From assembly GCF_024699075.1 (NCBI RefSeq), contig NZ_JAILQF010000183.1, positions 1 to 13,419 on the forward strand: a DNA stretch of 13,419 bases, in the 5' to 3' direction. Shown here piece by piece: positions 7,929-13,419 of the stretch. Position numbers and translations under genes: made by a program. Positions within the stretch are counted from its first letter, which is position 1; every line of letters begins with the position of its first letter. The notes beneath the pieces are model-generated. The model was not told the origin of the DNA. It did not search any database and saw nothing but the letters and a program-made list of their open reading frames with translations. The DNA comes from Butyrivibrio sp. (GTDB lineage Bacteria > Bacillota_A > Clostridia > Lachnospirales > Lachnospiraceae).

Positions 7929-7991
7929 AAAAAAAAATCCATGACCCGAGATGGATTATGGATTTCCTAACCGTGGCCAGCAATGCCAGCC
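7929..7991 (-). ncRNA. Candidate guanidine-IV (mepA motif) riboswitch with transcription terminator
   Basis: Read on the minus strand, the MATE leader first forms a 7-bp stem GGCUGGC/GCUGGCC (7985-7991 with 7975-7981, two G-U wobbles), then ACGG (7971-7974). A terminator follows: AAUCCAU (7951-7957) pairs with AUGGAUU (7936-7942), followed by seven more U (7929-7935). A rival stem, GGUUA-GG with CC-A-UAA-U-CC (7953-7972), would capture the terminator's 5' arm. No minus-strand gene lies upstream, so this terminator can only act within the MATE leader. Known: the mepA motif sits before MATE genes in clostridia and binds guanidinium, turning the gene on by preventing termination. Inferred: class membership, from context, ACGG and architecture rather than from a model search. 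Confidence 0.62.
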
Positions 7992-8015
7992 CTACTACAA
8001 TATTAATTTCACTTA

Positions 8016-8045
8016 ATCCTAGCACTTTTTAGCTATATGAGTCAA
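8016..8045 (-). promoter_or_regulatory. Promoter of the MATE leader and gene
   Basis: The minus strand carries a -35 TTGACT (8040-8045), an 18-nt spacer and a -10 TAGGAT (8016-8021) preceded by TGC, an extended -10. The start near 8009 would place the first riboswitch stem about 18 nt into the transcript, with the terminator 52-80 nt in. Confidence 0.55.
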
Positions 8046-8082
8046 TAACCGAAATGTTTTGTTTAACCCTATCCACCTTTTG

Positions 8083-8110
8083 TTGATGGTTCATAGCACG
8101 TGAATATTAT
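8083..8110 (+). promoter_or_regulatory. Candidate promoter of the ene-reductase gene
   Basis: The sequence TTGATG (8083-8088), a 16-nt spacer and TATTAT (8105-8110) would start transcription near 8117 and give a leader of about 130 nt. The match is moderate, and another start closer to the gene, near the AT-rich stretch 8200-8220, is possible. Confidence 0.4.
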
Positions 8111-8128
8111 AAAATTAATGCATATGAT

Positions 8129-8159
8129 AAAAGTTTAACAAAGGCAAGTTAAGCTTTTT
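8129..8159 (+). promoter_or_regulatory. Leader hairpin upstream of the ene-reductase
   Basis: Arms 8129-8139 and 8148-8158 pair over 11 bp (one G-U) around the loop AAAGGCAA, and the 3' arm ends in five T. If transcription starts near 8117, this hairpin lies within the leader and could act as a weak attenuator or as a 5' stabilising stem. The low GC of the stem argues against strong termination. Confidence 0.4.
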
Positions 8160-8173
8160 CACCCGGCTTATGA

Positions 8174-8194
8174 AGCATGCTACATACGCATGTT
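8174..8194. repeat. Inverted repeat upstream of the ene-reductase
   Basis: AGCATGC and GCATGTT (8174-8180, 8188-8194) pair over 7 bp with one wobble around a 7-nt spacer. It lies about 50 bp upstream of the start codon and could be an operator or part of leader RNA folding. Confidence 0.3.
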
Positions 8195-8245
8195 TCGATA
8201 TTTTTCCATTATATACAAATAATAAACAGGTAGGAGGACAATTAA

Positions 8246-10237
8246 ATGAAGTACCAGGGACTTTTTGAGCCTATCAAGATCGGTAAGCTCGAAATCAAGA
8301 ACCGCTACGCTATGGCGCCCATGGGACCACTTGGTCTTGGCGACTGCGAAGGCGGCTGGAATGACAGAGGTATTGATTACTACACAAGACGTGCCAAGGG
8401 CGGCATCGGTCTTATCATCACAGGTGTAACATTCTCAGACACTGAAGTTGAGAAGCCTTCTTTTCCTAATACACCTAACTCAACTTACAATCCGGTTCAG
8501 TTCGTAAGAACAAGCCGTGAGATGACAGAGCGTGTACACGCTTACGGTTCTAAGATATTCCTGCAGATGAGCGGCGGATTCGGACGCGTTACTATCCCTA
8601 CAAACCTTGGAGAGTTCCCTCCTGTATCTGCTTCTGCTATCCCGCACAGATGGCTTGACAAGACTTGCCGTCCACTTACTGTAGAAGAGATCCACGGAAT
8701 CGTAGAGAGCTTTGGTAAGGGTGCTTACAATGCTAAGCGTGCAGGCTTCGACGGCGTTGAGATCCACGCTGTACACGAAGGATACCTTATCGACCAGTTT
8801 GCTATCTCCTTCTTCAATCACAGAGAAGATGAATACGGCGGATCACTTGAGAACAGACTCAGATTTGCTAAAGAGATCCGTGAAGAGATTGCTAAGACTT
8901 GTGGCTGGGACTTCCCTGTTGCAATGAGATTCTCACTTAAGAGCATGGTCAAGGACTTCCGTGAAGGTGCTCTTCCGGGCGAAGAATTCGAAGAAAAAGG
9001 CCGTGATATCGAAGAAGGTATCGAGGCAGCAAAGCTCCTTGAGAAGTTCGGCTATGACGCTCTTGACGTAGACGCAGGAACATACGATGCATGGTGGTGG
9101 AATCACCCTCCGATGTACATGGAGAAGGCTCCTTACAAGGAATTTGCACGTATCACTAAGGAGAATGTAAATATCCCTGTTATCATGGCAGGTCGTGTAG
9201 ATAACCCTGATACAGCTATTGACTGTCTTGACAAGAATATCTGCGACATGATCTCCCTTGGTCGTCCTACACTTGCTGATCCTGATATCGTTAACAAGAT
9301 CCGTAGAGGTAACCTCTCACAGATCCGTCCATGTATCAGCTGTCAGGAAGGCTGCATGGGTCGTATCCAGACTTACTCTCTCATCAACTGTGCTGTTAAC
9401 CCTCAGGCAGGCAAAGAGAGACTTAACAAGTACAACCCTGTTGTTAAGAAGAAAAAAGTCCTCGTAGTAGGCGGCGGTGTTGCAGGTTGTGAAGCTGCAC
9501 GCGTACTTGCAGAAAGAGGTCATGAGCCTGTCCTTTATGAAGCATCAGACAGACTTGGCGGTAACCTCATCCCTGGTGGTGCTCCGGCATTCAAGGAAGA
9601 CGATATCGCACTTGCTAAGTGGTACGAAGATGAAATGGTACGCCTTAATGTAGAAGTTCACATGAATACAAAGGCTACTGAGAAGGAGATCCTTGATAGT
9701 CAGTATGATGCTGTTATCCTTGCTACAGGTTCTCGTCCTAAGATGTTCTCACTTGGCGATGATGACAAGGTTTACTCTGCAGAGCAGGTACTTCTTGGCA
9801 AGAAAGATGCCGGAGACAAGGTAGTTGTAGTCGGCGGCGGTCTTGTAGGATGCGAACTTGCACTTGACCTTGCTCAGAAGGGCAAAAAGGTAACTATAGT
9901 AGAAGCTCTTGATAAGCTCATGGCAGTTAACGGACCTCTCTGCTCAGCTAATAAGGAAATGCTTGAAAAGCTCATTCCATTCAACGGTATCGACGTTGTT
10001 ACAGGTGCTAAAGTTACAGAATACAAGGACGGCGTATTAAAGGCATCTGTAGGCGAAGGAACTAAAGAGCTTGAAGCTGACAGCGTAGTACTTTGCGTAG
10101 GTTATGCAAGCGAGAATACACTCTACAACCAGTACAAGAATGATGTAGACGAGATCTACCTCCTTGGCGATGCTAAGCAGGTATCCAACATCATGTATGG
10201 TATCTGGGATGCATTCGAAGTAGCTAACCACATCTAA
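8246..10237 (+). CDS. Old-yellow-enzyme family FMN/Fe-S/FAD ene-reductase, 2-enoate reductase-like (663 aa)
   Basis: This is a cytoplasmic flavoenzyme that uses NAD(P)H to reduce an activated C=C bond, built like 2-enoate reductase, FadH (2,4-dienoyl-CoA reductase) and the BaiH proteins. Residues 1-350 form the FMN-binding TIM barrel, with the conserved segment VEIHAVHEGYLIDQF (171-185) holding His174, His177 and Tyr180 of the active-site region. Cys363, Cys366, Cys370 and Cys382 are spaced for a [4Fe-4S] cluster. Two nucleotide-binding folds follow: VLVVGGGVAGCEAA (405-418) for FAD and VVVVGGGLVGCELA (526-539) for NAD(P)H. The length is near that of clostridial 2-enoate reductase. TAGGAGG lies 8 nt before the ATG. 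Codon choice is strongly biased, suggesting high expression and creating long false antisense ORFs. The substrate is not readable from sequence; an unsaturated acid or its CoA ester is likely. It stands alone, with its own terminator. Confidence 0.92.
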   Translation: MKYQGLFEPIKIGKLEIKNRYAMAPMGPLGLGDCEGGWNDRGIDYYTRRAKGGIGLIITGVTFSDTEVEKPSFPNTPNSTYNPVQFVRTSREMTERVHAYGSKIFLQMSGGFGRVTIPTNLGEFPPVSASAIPHRWLDKTCRPLTVEEIHGIVESFGKGAYNAKRAGFDGVEIHAVHEGYLIDQFAISFFNHREDEYGGSLENRLRFAKEIREEIAKTCGWDFPVAMRFSLKSMVKDFREGALPGEEFEEKGRDIEEGIEAAKLLEKFGYDALDVDAGTYDAWWWNHPPMYMEKAPYKEFARITKENVNIPVIMAGRVDNPDTAIDCLDKNICDMISLGRPTLADPDIVNKIRRGNLSQIRPCISCQEGCMGRIQTYSLINCAVNPQAGKERLNKYNPVVKKKKVLVVGGGVAGCEAARVLAERGHEPVLYEASDRLGGNLIPGGAPAFKEDDIALAKWYEDEMVRLNVEVHMNTKATEKEILDSQYDAVILATGSRPKMFSLGDDDKVYSAEQVLLGKKDAGDKVVVVGGGLVGCELALDLAQKGKKVTIVEALDKLMAVNGPLCSANKEMLEKLIPFNGIDVVTGAKVTEYKDGVLKASVGEGTKELEADSVVLCVGYASENTLYNQYKNDVDEIYLLGDAKQVSNIMYGIWDAFEVANHI

Positions 10238-10308
10238 TCCCCCAAAATAACCACTACTACAGCTTTGTATATATCTGAAATTTTTTTCATAACCTCCCTT
10301 TTTAATAT

Positions 10309-10347
10309 AAAAAGCTCTCATCATATAAACTATGGTGAGAGCTTTTT
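10309..10347. terminator. Bidirectional intrinsic terminator between the ene-reductase and the pseudogene
   Basis: Arms 10309-10320 and 10336-10347 pair over 12 bp. They continue inward with a T-G wobble and 4 bp (10322-10325 with 10331-10334) to a 5-nt loop. A-runs and T-runs flank both sides, so it works in either direction between convergent genes. Confidence 0.9.
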
Positions 10348-10962
10348 GTAATTAACTAAAACCACCCATTTGAACGGTGCAATTCCTGCGTCTATGCCAT
10401 CACCATCTTCTATCCTGCCATCTTTAAGAACATAGCTGTTCATCTTACCGTAACCGAATTCGTCATGGTCTTCGATAATGACATTTTTATCACTCTTATG
10501 ATATAGGAAAAAAAGTAATCGCTGGCGCTACCTTCATATTCAGGATAGTAAAGCCTGCTGTCTTCGTCGTATGACAAAAGAAATCCTGAAACATACATAT
10601 ATTCACCGTCGGTGTTATATGCATATATCTCTGATGCTCATTGGTTGAAGGCTTGCCCATAGACACCATAAGATCATCATCTACGACGACCTTGACCTTC
10701 TCAGATAGAATGGGAAAAAAGGCATCTTCATCTGCCACAATGTCAGAAAGTTCTATCTTCTTACCACTTTCTACGTAGTAGGAATGAGATTTGTATGAAT
10801 AGGTATCAAATTCATAACCGGAATTATAGTCATTATATCTGCAACATTCATTTATGATGCTCAGATTCTTGTTAACAACTTGCCACAGCCTGTACCTAGA
10901 GAACATACCATTGCTATGGACATGGTTACCAACAATAACTTACGCTTTCTATTATTACCCAT
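10330..10962 (-). pseudogene. Decayed lipoprotein gene, three apparent one-base deletions
   Basis: Pieces of one protein run through several frames. An ATG at 10962 with GAGGA about 6 nt upstream opens a 26-residue lipoprotein signal (basic start, hydrophobic core, lipobox LGTGC), but the frame stops after 33 codons. A second frame takes over near 10879 and carries ESGKKIELSDIVADEDAFF and more down to about 10637. A third carries TDGEYMYVSGFLLSYDEDS to the A7 run at 10508-10514. The fourth carries DEFGYGKMNSYVLKDGRIE and ends with TAG at 10330. Adding one base at each junction (GGCAAG, GAGCAT and the homopolymer) restores one protein of about 210 residues. The function is unrecognised; the GKKIELSDI stretch weakly recalls the DUF3298/RsiV-type exported domain. 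The natural stop lies within the terminator loop. Sequencing error is the alternative, most likely at the A7 run. Confidence 0.75.
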
Positions 10963-11020
10963 ATAGTTTCCTCACACTTGACTTCGTTTTGAAAAAATGA
11001 GAAAAATAGTTCCATTATTT

Positions 11021-11049
11021 AGTGTAAGTTATTGTTAATTAATATTCAA
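11021..11049 (-). promoter_or_regulatory. Possible promoter of the lipoprotein pseudogene
   Basis: On the minus strand there is TTGAAT (11044-11049), a 17-nt spacer and TACACT (11021-11026), with a start near 11014, about 52 nt before the ATG. The -10 match is weak. The rest of the 168-nt gap up to the AbiEii stop shows no convincing terminator. Confidence 0.3.
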
Positions 11050-11130
11050 TATAACGTTTATTTTGATCCAGAAAGCCCATTTGAAGCATAACTTGCATAA
11101 TAGAATCAGCTTGATTTTTTTAACGATTTC

Positions 11131-12027
11131 TTATTTCCACCTTTTAGCTAAATGATCCCACTCTGATGAATAATCTATTCCTCTAGTTATGCTATCAACA
11201 ATCGGAAGCAACATCGCCTTAAGCAATATTACTACATCTTCCAACTCTGTATTTACCACAGCTTTCTTCTTTTTCAGAAAGGCCTTCCACCTGCTTTGAT
11301 GTATACCACTTGCTAAGAAATCATCAGTAAATGCAAATATATCATCAAAACCTGTTCCACGGTGCTCAAATGTTTCCTTAACTGCTTCTTTAAGTTCTGC
11401 CCCATCAAAATCATACCTGTCAGCTAGTATGTATATATCATAAAAGTCTTTATATCTGCTATTAGCATCTCCTAAAGAAACAATTGCCTCAAACTTCTCT
11501 GAAATAACCGAAGAAATTGAATAAGCGTAAATCTCAGGTATCTCCATATCGAGCAGTACTGGAAACTCCATCTTTATTCTCTCAGGATAAATAACATCAC
11601 CAAACCCAATATCAATTGAAACCGGAACCTTAGTCCTGTCCAAATATGCCATAATAGAAACATTCACACCATGATATTCCTTAAATTCAGTGATCTCTTT
11701 GACATCCAAGGTATCAAGATCAAACGTAAGCGCATCATCGCATGAAATGGAAAATATATTTTCAAATACCTTTTTCATATCTTCCACATTATTTGGTATA
11801 TTCTTTGCAAGAAGGTCAATATCCCTTGTTGCTCTTGCAAACTCACCATCAAATAACGCATAAAGAAAAATACCACCTTTCAATGTAAAGCGCTCTATAT
11901 ACTCTGACACCGATAGCCTGTATACGGTTCGTTCCAATCCATACGTTACCAGCGCTTCCTGAAAAGTTTTACCACTTGCAATTGCCTTGTTCTTTAGCCT
12001 ATCTTTTACTGATATTGCGCTTATCAT
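11131..12027 (-). CDS. abiEii: AbiEii-family nucleotidyltransferase toxin (298 aa)
   Basis: This is the toxin half of a type IV AbiE toxin-antitoxin pair, a family of abortive-infection and plasmid-maintenance systems in which the toxin is a DNA-polymerase-beta-like nucleotidyltransferase that transfers nucleotides to RNA targets. Motif I is present as KGGIFLYALFD (50-60) followed by RATRDIDLL (65-73), with the metal-binding pair Asp69/Asp71. VSIDIGFGD (136-144) holds the third acidic position. Motif III is SEKFEAIVSL (176-185, Lys178), and RYKDFYDIYIL (191-201) holds Asp194 and Asp197. The length is normal and every key residue is there, so it should be active. It overlaps the antitoxin gene by 4 nt (ATGA), so the two are made together. 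No terminator was seen after its stop codon. Confidence 0.93.
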   Translation of the reverse strand: MISAISVKDRLKNKAIASGKTFQEALVTYGLERTVYRLSVSEYIERFTLKGGIFLYALFDGEFARATRDIDLLAKNIPNNVEDMKKVFENIFSISCDDALTFDLDTLDVKEITEFKEYHGVNVSIMAYLDRTKVPVSIDIGFGDVIYPERIKMEFPVLLDMEIPEIYAYSISSVISEKFEAIVSLGDANSRYKDFYDIYILADRYDFDGAELKEAVKETFEHRGTGFDDIFAFTDDFLASGIHQSRWKAFLKKKKAVVNTELEDVVILLKAMLLPIVDSITRGIDYSSEWDHLAKRWK

Positions 12028-12611
12028 ACGAGAACCTCCAGATATTGTCTCATTGTCTTATCGCATTTCATTAACTCTGCATATTTGAGAAGTCTGTTAA
12101 GATTTCGATCCTTCCTTTGAAGATATGACACAAGGATTTCCTTTGTTTCTTCAATCCCAACTTTTTCTCTGTAAAATACGATATCAACAACGGTTTTCTC
12201 TATATCATATATCTGGAATTCATTCTTACCTTCCTTTACCGTTATTGCTCCTAGTTCATGCCTGCTATCTGTATAATAATGAATGTTAATCTGTGGCCAA
12301 TCCGGAATCGTAGAAACCTTTGATTTTCTCGGAATAGCCACATCAACAGCATCGGGGATAAAAGTTGTGAGATGATAATAAACTGCAGCACTAAGCAGAC
12401 ATATTACTCCCTTCGGAGCATATGCCTCTGCATAGTAGAAATCGGATTCTTCTCCACAATACTCTGCATTCTCATAATATCTTTTATTTAGTTTTATTAG
12501 CTTCCCTTCATCAACTAGCTTGCTGATCTTATACAGCGAAAAACCATAGTCTTTAAGCTCCTGCACGGAAAAAAGCTTTTTATCTTCAGGAAGTATTGAT
12601 GATTCTGACAT
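12024..12611 (-). CDS. abiEi: AbiEi-family antitoxin, DNA-binding (195 aa)
   Basis: This is the antitoxin and autorepressor of the AbiE pair. Residues about 12-46 form the N-terminal winged helix-turn-helix (LFSVQELKDYGFSLYKISKL, then EGKLIKLNKRYY). The middle carries the family signature GVICLLSAAVYYHLTT (68-83) and YDIEKTVVDIVFYR (135-148). The C-terminal helical part (about 150-195) belongs to the antitoxin domain. In known type IV systems the antitoxin opposes toxin activity without a stable complex, and its HTH domain binds inverted repeats at its own promoter. The start has GGGAG 5 nt upstream. A near-consensus promoter and a perfect inverted repeat lie directly upstream, fitting negative autoregulation. 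Confidence 0.92.
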   Translation of the reverse strand: MSESSILPEDKKLFSVQELKDYGFSLYKISKLVDEGKLIKLNKRYYENAEYCGEESDFYYAEAYAPKGVICLLSAAVYYHLTTFIPDAVDVAIPRKSKVSTIPDWPQINIHYYTDSRHELGAITVKEGKNEFQIYDIEKTVVDIVFYREKVGIEETKEILVSYLQRKDRNLNRLLKYAELMKCDKTMRQYLEVLV

Positions 12612-12642
12612 AATTTCTCCCTCAACTTGAAATTTGATTCTT

Positions 12643-12669
12643 ATTCGGCATTTGTGTGTTATGCCGAAT
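12643..12669 (-). promoter_or_regulatory. Inverted-repeat operator candidate of the abiE operon
   Basis: Perfect 9-bp arms, ATTCGGCAT (12643-12651) and ATGCCGAAT (12661-12669), are separated by 9 nt. They start about 3 nt after the predicted transcription start, so a bound antitoxin would block RNA polymerase. The leader RNA could fold the same way. Confidence 0.65.
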
Positions 12670-12678
12670 TATAATTAA

Positions 12679-12707
12679 ATTCTATGATCAAATGCAATTA
12701 TTGTCAA
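12679..12707 (-). promoter_or_regulatory. Promoter of the abiE operon
   Basis: The -35 TTGACA (12702-12707) is a full consensus match. A 17-nt spacer leads to the -10 TAGAAT (12679-12684), five of six matches. The predicted start is near 12672. This is the strongest promoter by sequence in the window, as expected for a repressed toxin-antitoxin operon. Confidence 0.75.
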
Positions 12708-12766
12708 GGATAGCTCCGCCATATGTAAATGCTTCAAAACAACTATGAAGAGTGGCATTAACTATA

Positions 12767-13348
12767 TCAATATCCTGCATAAATTCCAACATATGTCACT
12801 ACATTAGTCGTGAGATGGCTTGTAATAACATCTCTGGGAATATAATATTCCTGATAACTTACAGTTCTTTTGATTGTATCCCATTCAGAGAATATATCAT
12901 CAATGCAGCTCTGAAGCTCCTTTGTAGATAGATTCACTTCAAATTGTGGCTCGAGATCTTCAAGAGTCTCTTTATTCTTTTCCCTGACATCTGAATTGAT
13001 TACAAGGCAAACTATCCCGTCAGTTTTTATTCCATCTCTGATCTCTCTTAGTTTATTCCAAAAGATCTCTTTGCTTTCCACATGCTCCAAGGCAGAAACT
13101 GCAATGATCAGGTCATATGTACCTATTGTTATCGGATAATGCTCAATCGTATCTACAAAGCCATGAATGCAATCTGAAACGCCAAGCTCATCCGCATTAA
13201 CCTGAAGCTTATCAATAGCTATATCAAGGATATCAACGCCAAGGTGATATCTTTCTTCCGGAATATCTTTGAAATTACCAAAGCCTCTTACCCATGTTTC
13301 TCCGGTTCTATTTCCGTCGCGATCATACAAATCCCAAATTTCAGCCAT
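12767..13348 (-). pseudogene. Chimeric ORF: NUDIX N-terminus joined to a truncated SAM methyltransferase (193 aa)
   Basis: The reading frame is open, but the parts do not make one enzyme. The first 22 residues (MAEIWDLYDRDGNRTGETW and on) are typical of NUDIX hydrolase starts, and the similarity may run to about residue 40 (IPEERYHLGVDI). No Nudix box follows. From about residue 38 it continues as a class I methyltransferase: VDILDIAIDKL (strand 2), then TYDLIIAVSALEHVESKEIF (motif IV region) and the usual C-terminal TNVVTYVGIY. The glycine-rich SAM loop and everything before it are missing, so catalysis is unlikely. The ATG at 13348 was chosen because it starts at the normal NUDIX N-terminus and has GGAGG 11 nt upstream; a GTG at 13366 is also open but overlaps that ribosome site. 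An in-frame deletion between two former neighbours would explain it. A divergent real protein is the alternative. Confidence 0.6.
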
Positions 13349-13419
13349 AATATCCAATTCCTCCACTTGTTTTCCATGTTTCTTCTAACAAGACCACATT
13401 TACCAATGAACAAATTCTC

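Noticed and set aside
8480..10324. Several antisense ORFs of 66-113 codons opposite the ene-reductase
   Set aside because: They mirror the codon bias of the sense gene, lack ribosome sites and do not resemble proteins.
10496..10906. 136-codon minus-strand ORF taken as one gene
   Set aside because: Only its middle part is real coding sequence. The first residues and the C-terminus are out of frame with the signal peptide and the natural continuation, so it is described as part of the pseudogene.
11104..11121. Plus-strand AATCA/TGATT stem followed by T7
   Set aside because: Only 5 bp with a 3-nt loop and no plus-strand gene before it; probably chance.
12688..12780. 30-codon minus-strand ORF overlapping the chimera's end and the abiE -35 box
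   Set aside because: It has a protein-like composition but no good ribosome site, overlaps the promoter and matches nothing I recognise. It could be the remnant of an older gene.

Overview
This window looks like a low-to-moderate-GC Firmicute chromosome, most likely a Lachnospiraceae member such as Butyrivibrio or a relative. That assignment is inference: it rests on Shine-Dalgarno sites close to AGGAGG, low-GC sigma-A-type promoters, LuxR-type response regulators, a MATE pump behind what looks like a guanidine-IV-type leader, and a clostridial 2-enoate-reductase-like flavoenzyme. No rRNA, tRNA, CRISPR array, insertion sequence or phage gene was seen.

Left part (1-6.3 kb, minus strand). A five-gene operon runs leftward from a promoter near 6330-6358: ABC ATPase, two ABC-2 permeases, a LiaS/LnrJ-like histidine kinase and a LuxR-type response regulator. 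Three of its junctions overlap and the fourth has a 33-nt gap; a strong terminator (1288-1315) ends it. The gene set matches the Bacillus LnrJKLMN type of module (a two-component system driving an ABC exporter against membrane-active compounds), with the regulators placed last. A 12-15 bp direct repeat over the -35 region and a perfect 14-bp palindrome upstream are operator candidates. Beyond the terminator, a separate minus-strand promoter drives a HAD-family phosphatase that carries a lipoprotein signal peptide.

Middle part (6.5-10.35 kb). A MATE efflux pump (minus) and a 663-residue flavin/Fe-S ene-reductase (plus) diverge from a 393-nt spacer. On the MATE side this spacer has a promoter, a GC-rich hairpin followed by ACGG, an intrinsic terminator and a competing antiterminator. 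This is the layout expected of a guanidine-IV (mepA-motif) riboswitch, and it is the best regulatory find here. On the reductase side there is a promoter candidate, an 11-bp leader hairpin and a near-perfect ribosome binding site. The reductase uses strongly biased codons that suggest high expression. A bidirectional terminator (10309-10347) closes it.

Right part (10.3-13.4 kb, minus strand). This is a worn accessory region. It has a lipoprotein pseudogene split over four reading frames by three apparent one-base deletions, an intact AbiEi/AbiEii toxin-antitoxin pair with a near-consensus promoter and a perfect 9-bp inverted repeat at its transcription start, and a chimeric ORF whose N-terminus looks like a NUDIX hydrolase and whose remainder is a methyltransferase lacking its SAM-binding glycine loop.

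I did not find a clearly new multi-gene system. The most promising leads are the MATE leader RNA, the ABC/two-component operon with its repeats, and the chimeric and decayed genes around the AbiE pair.
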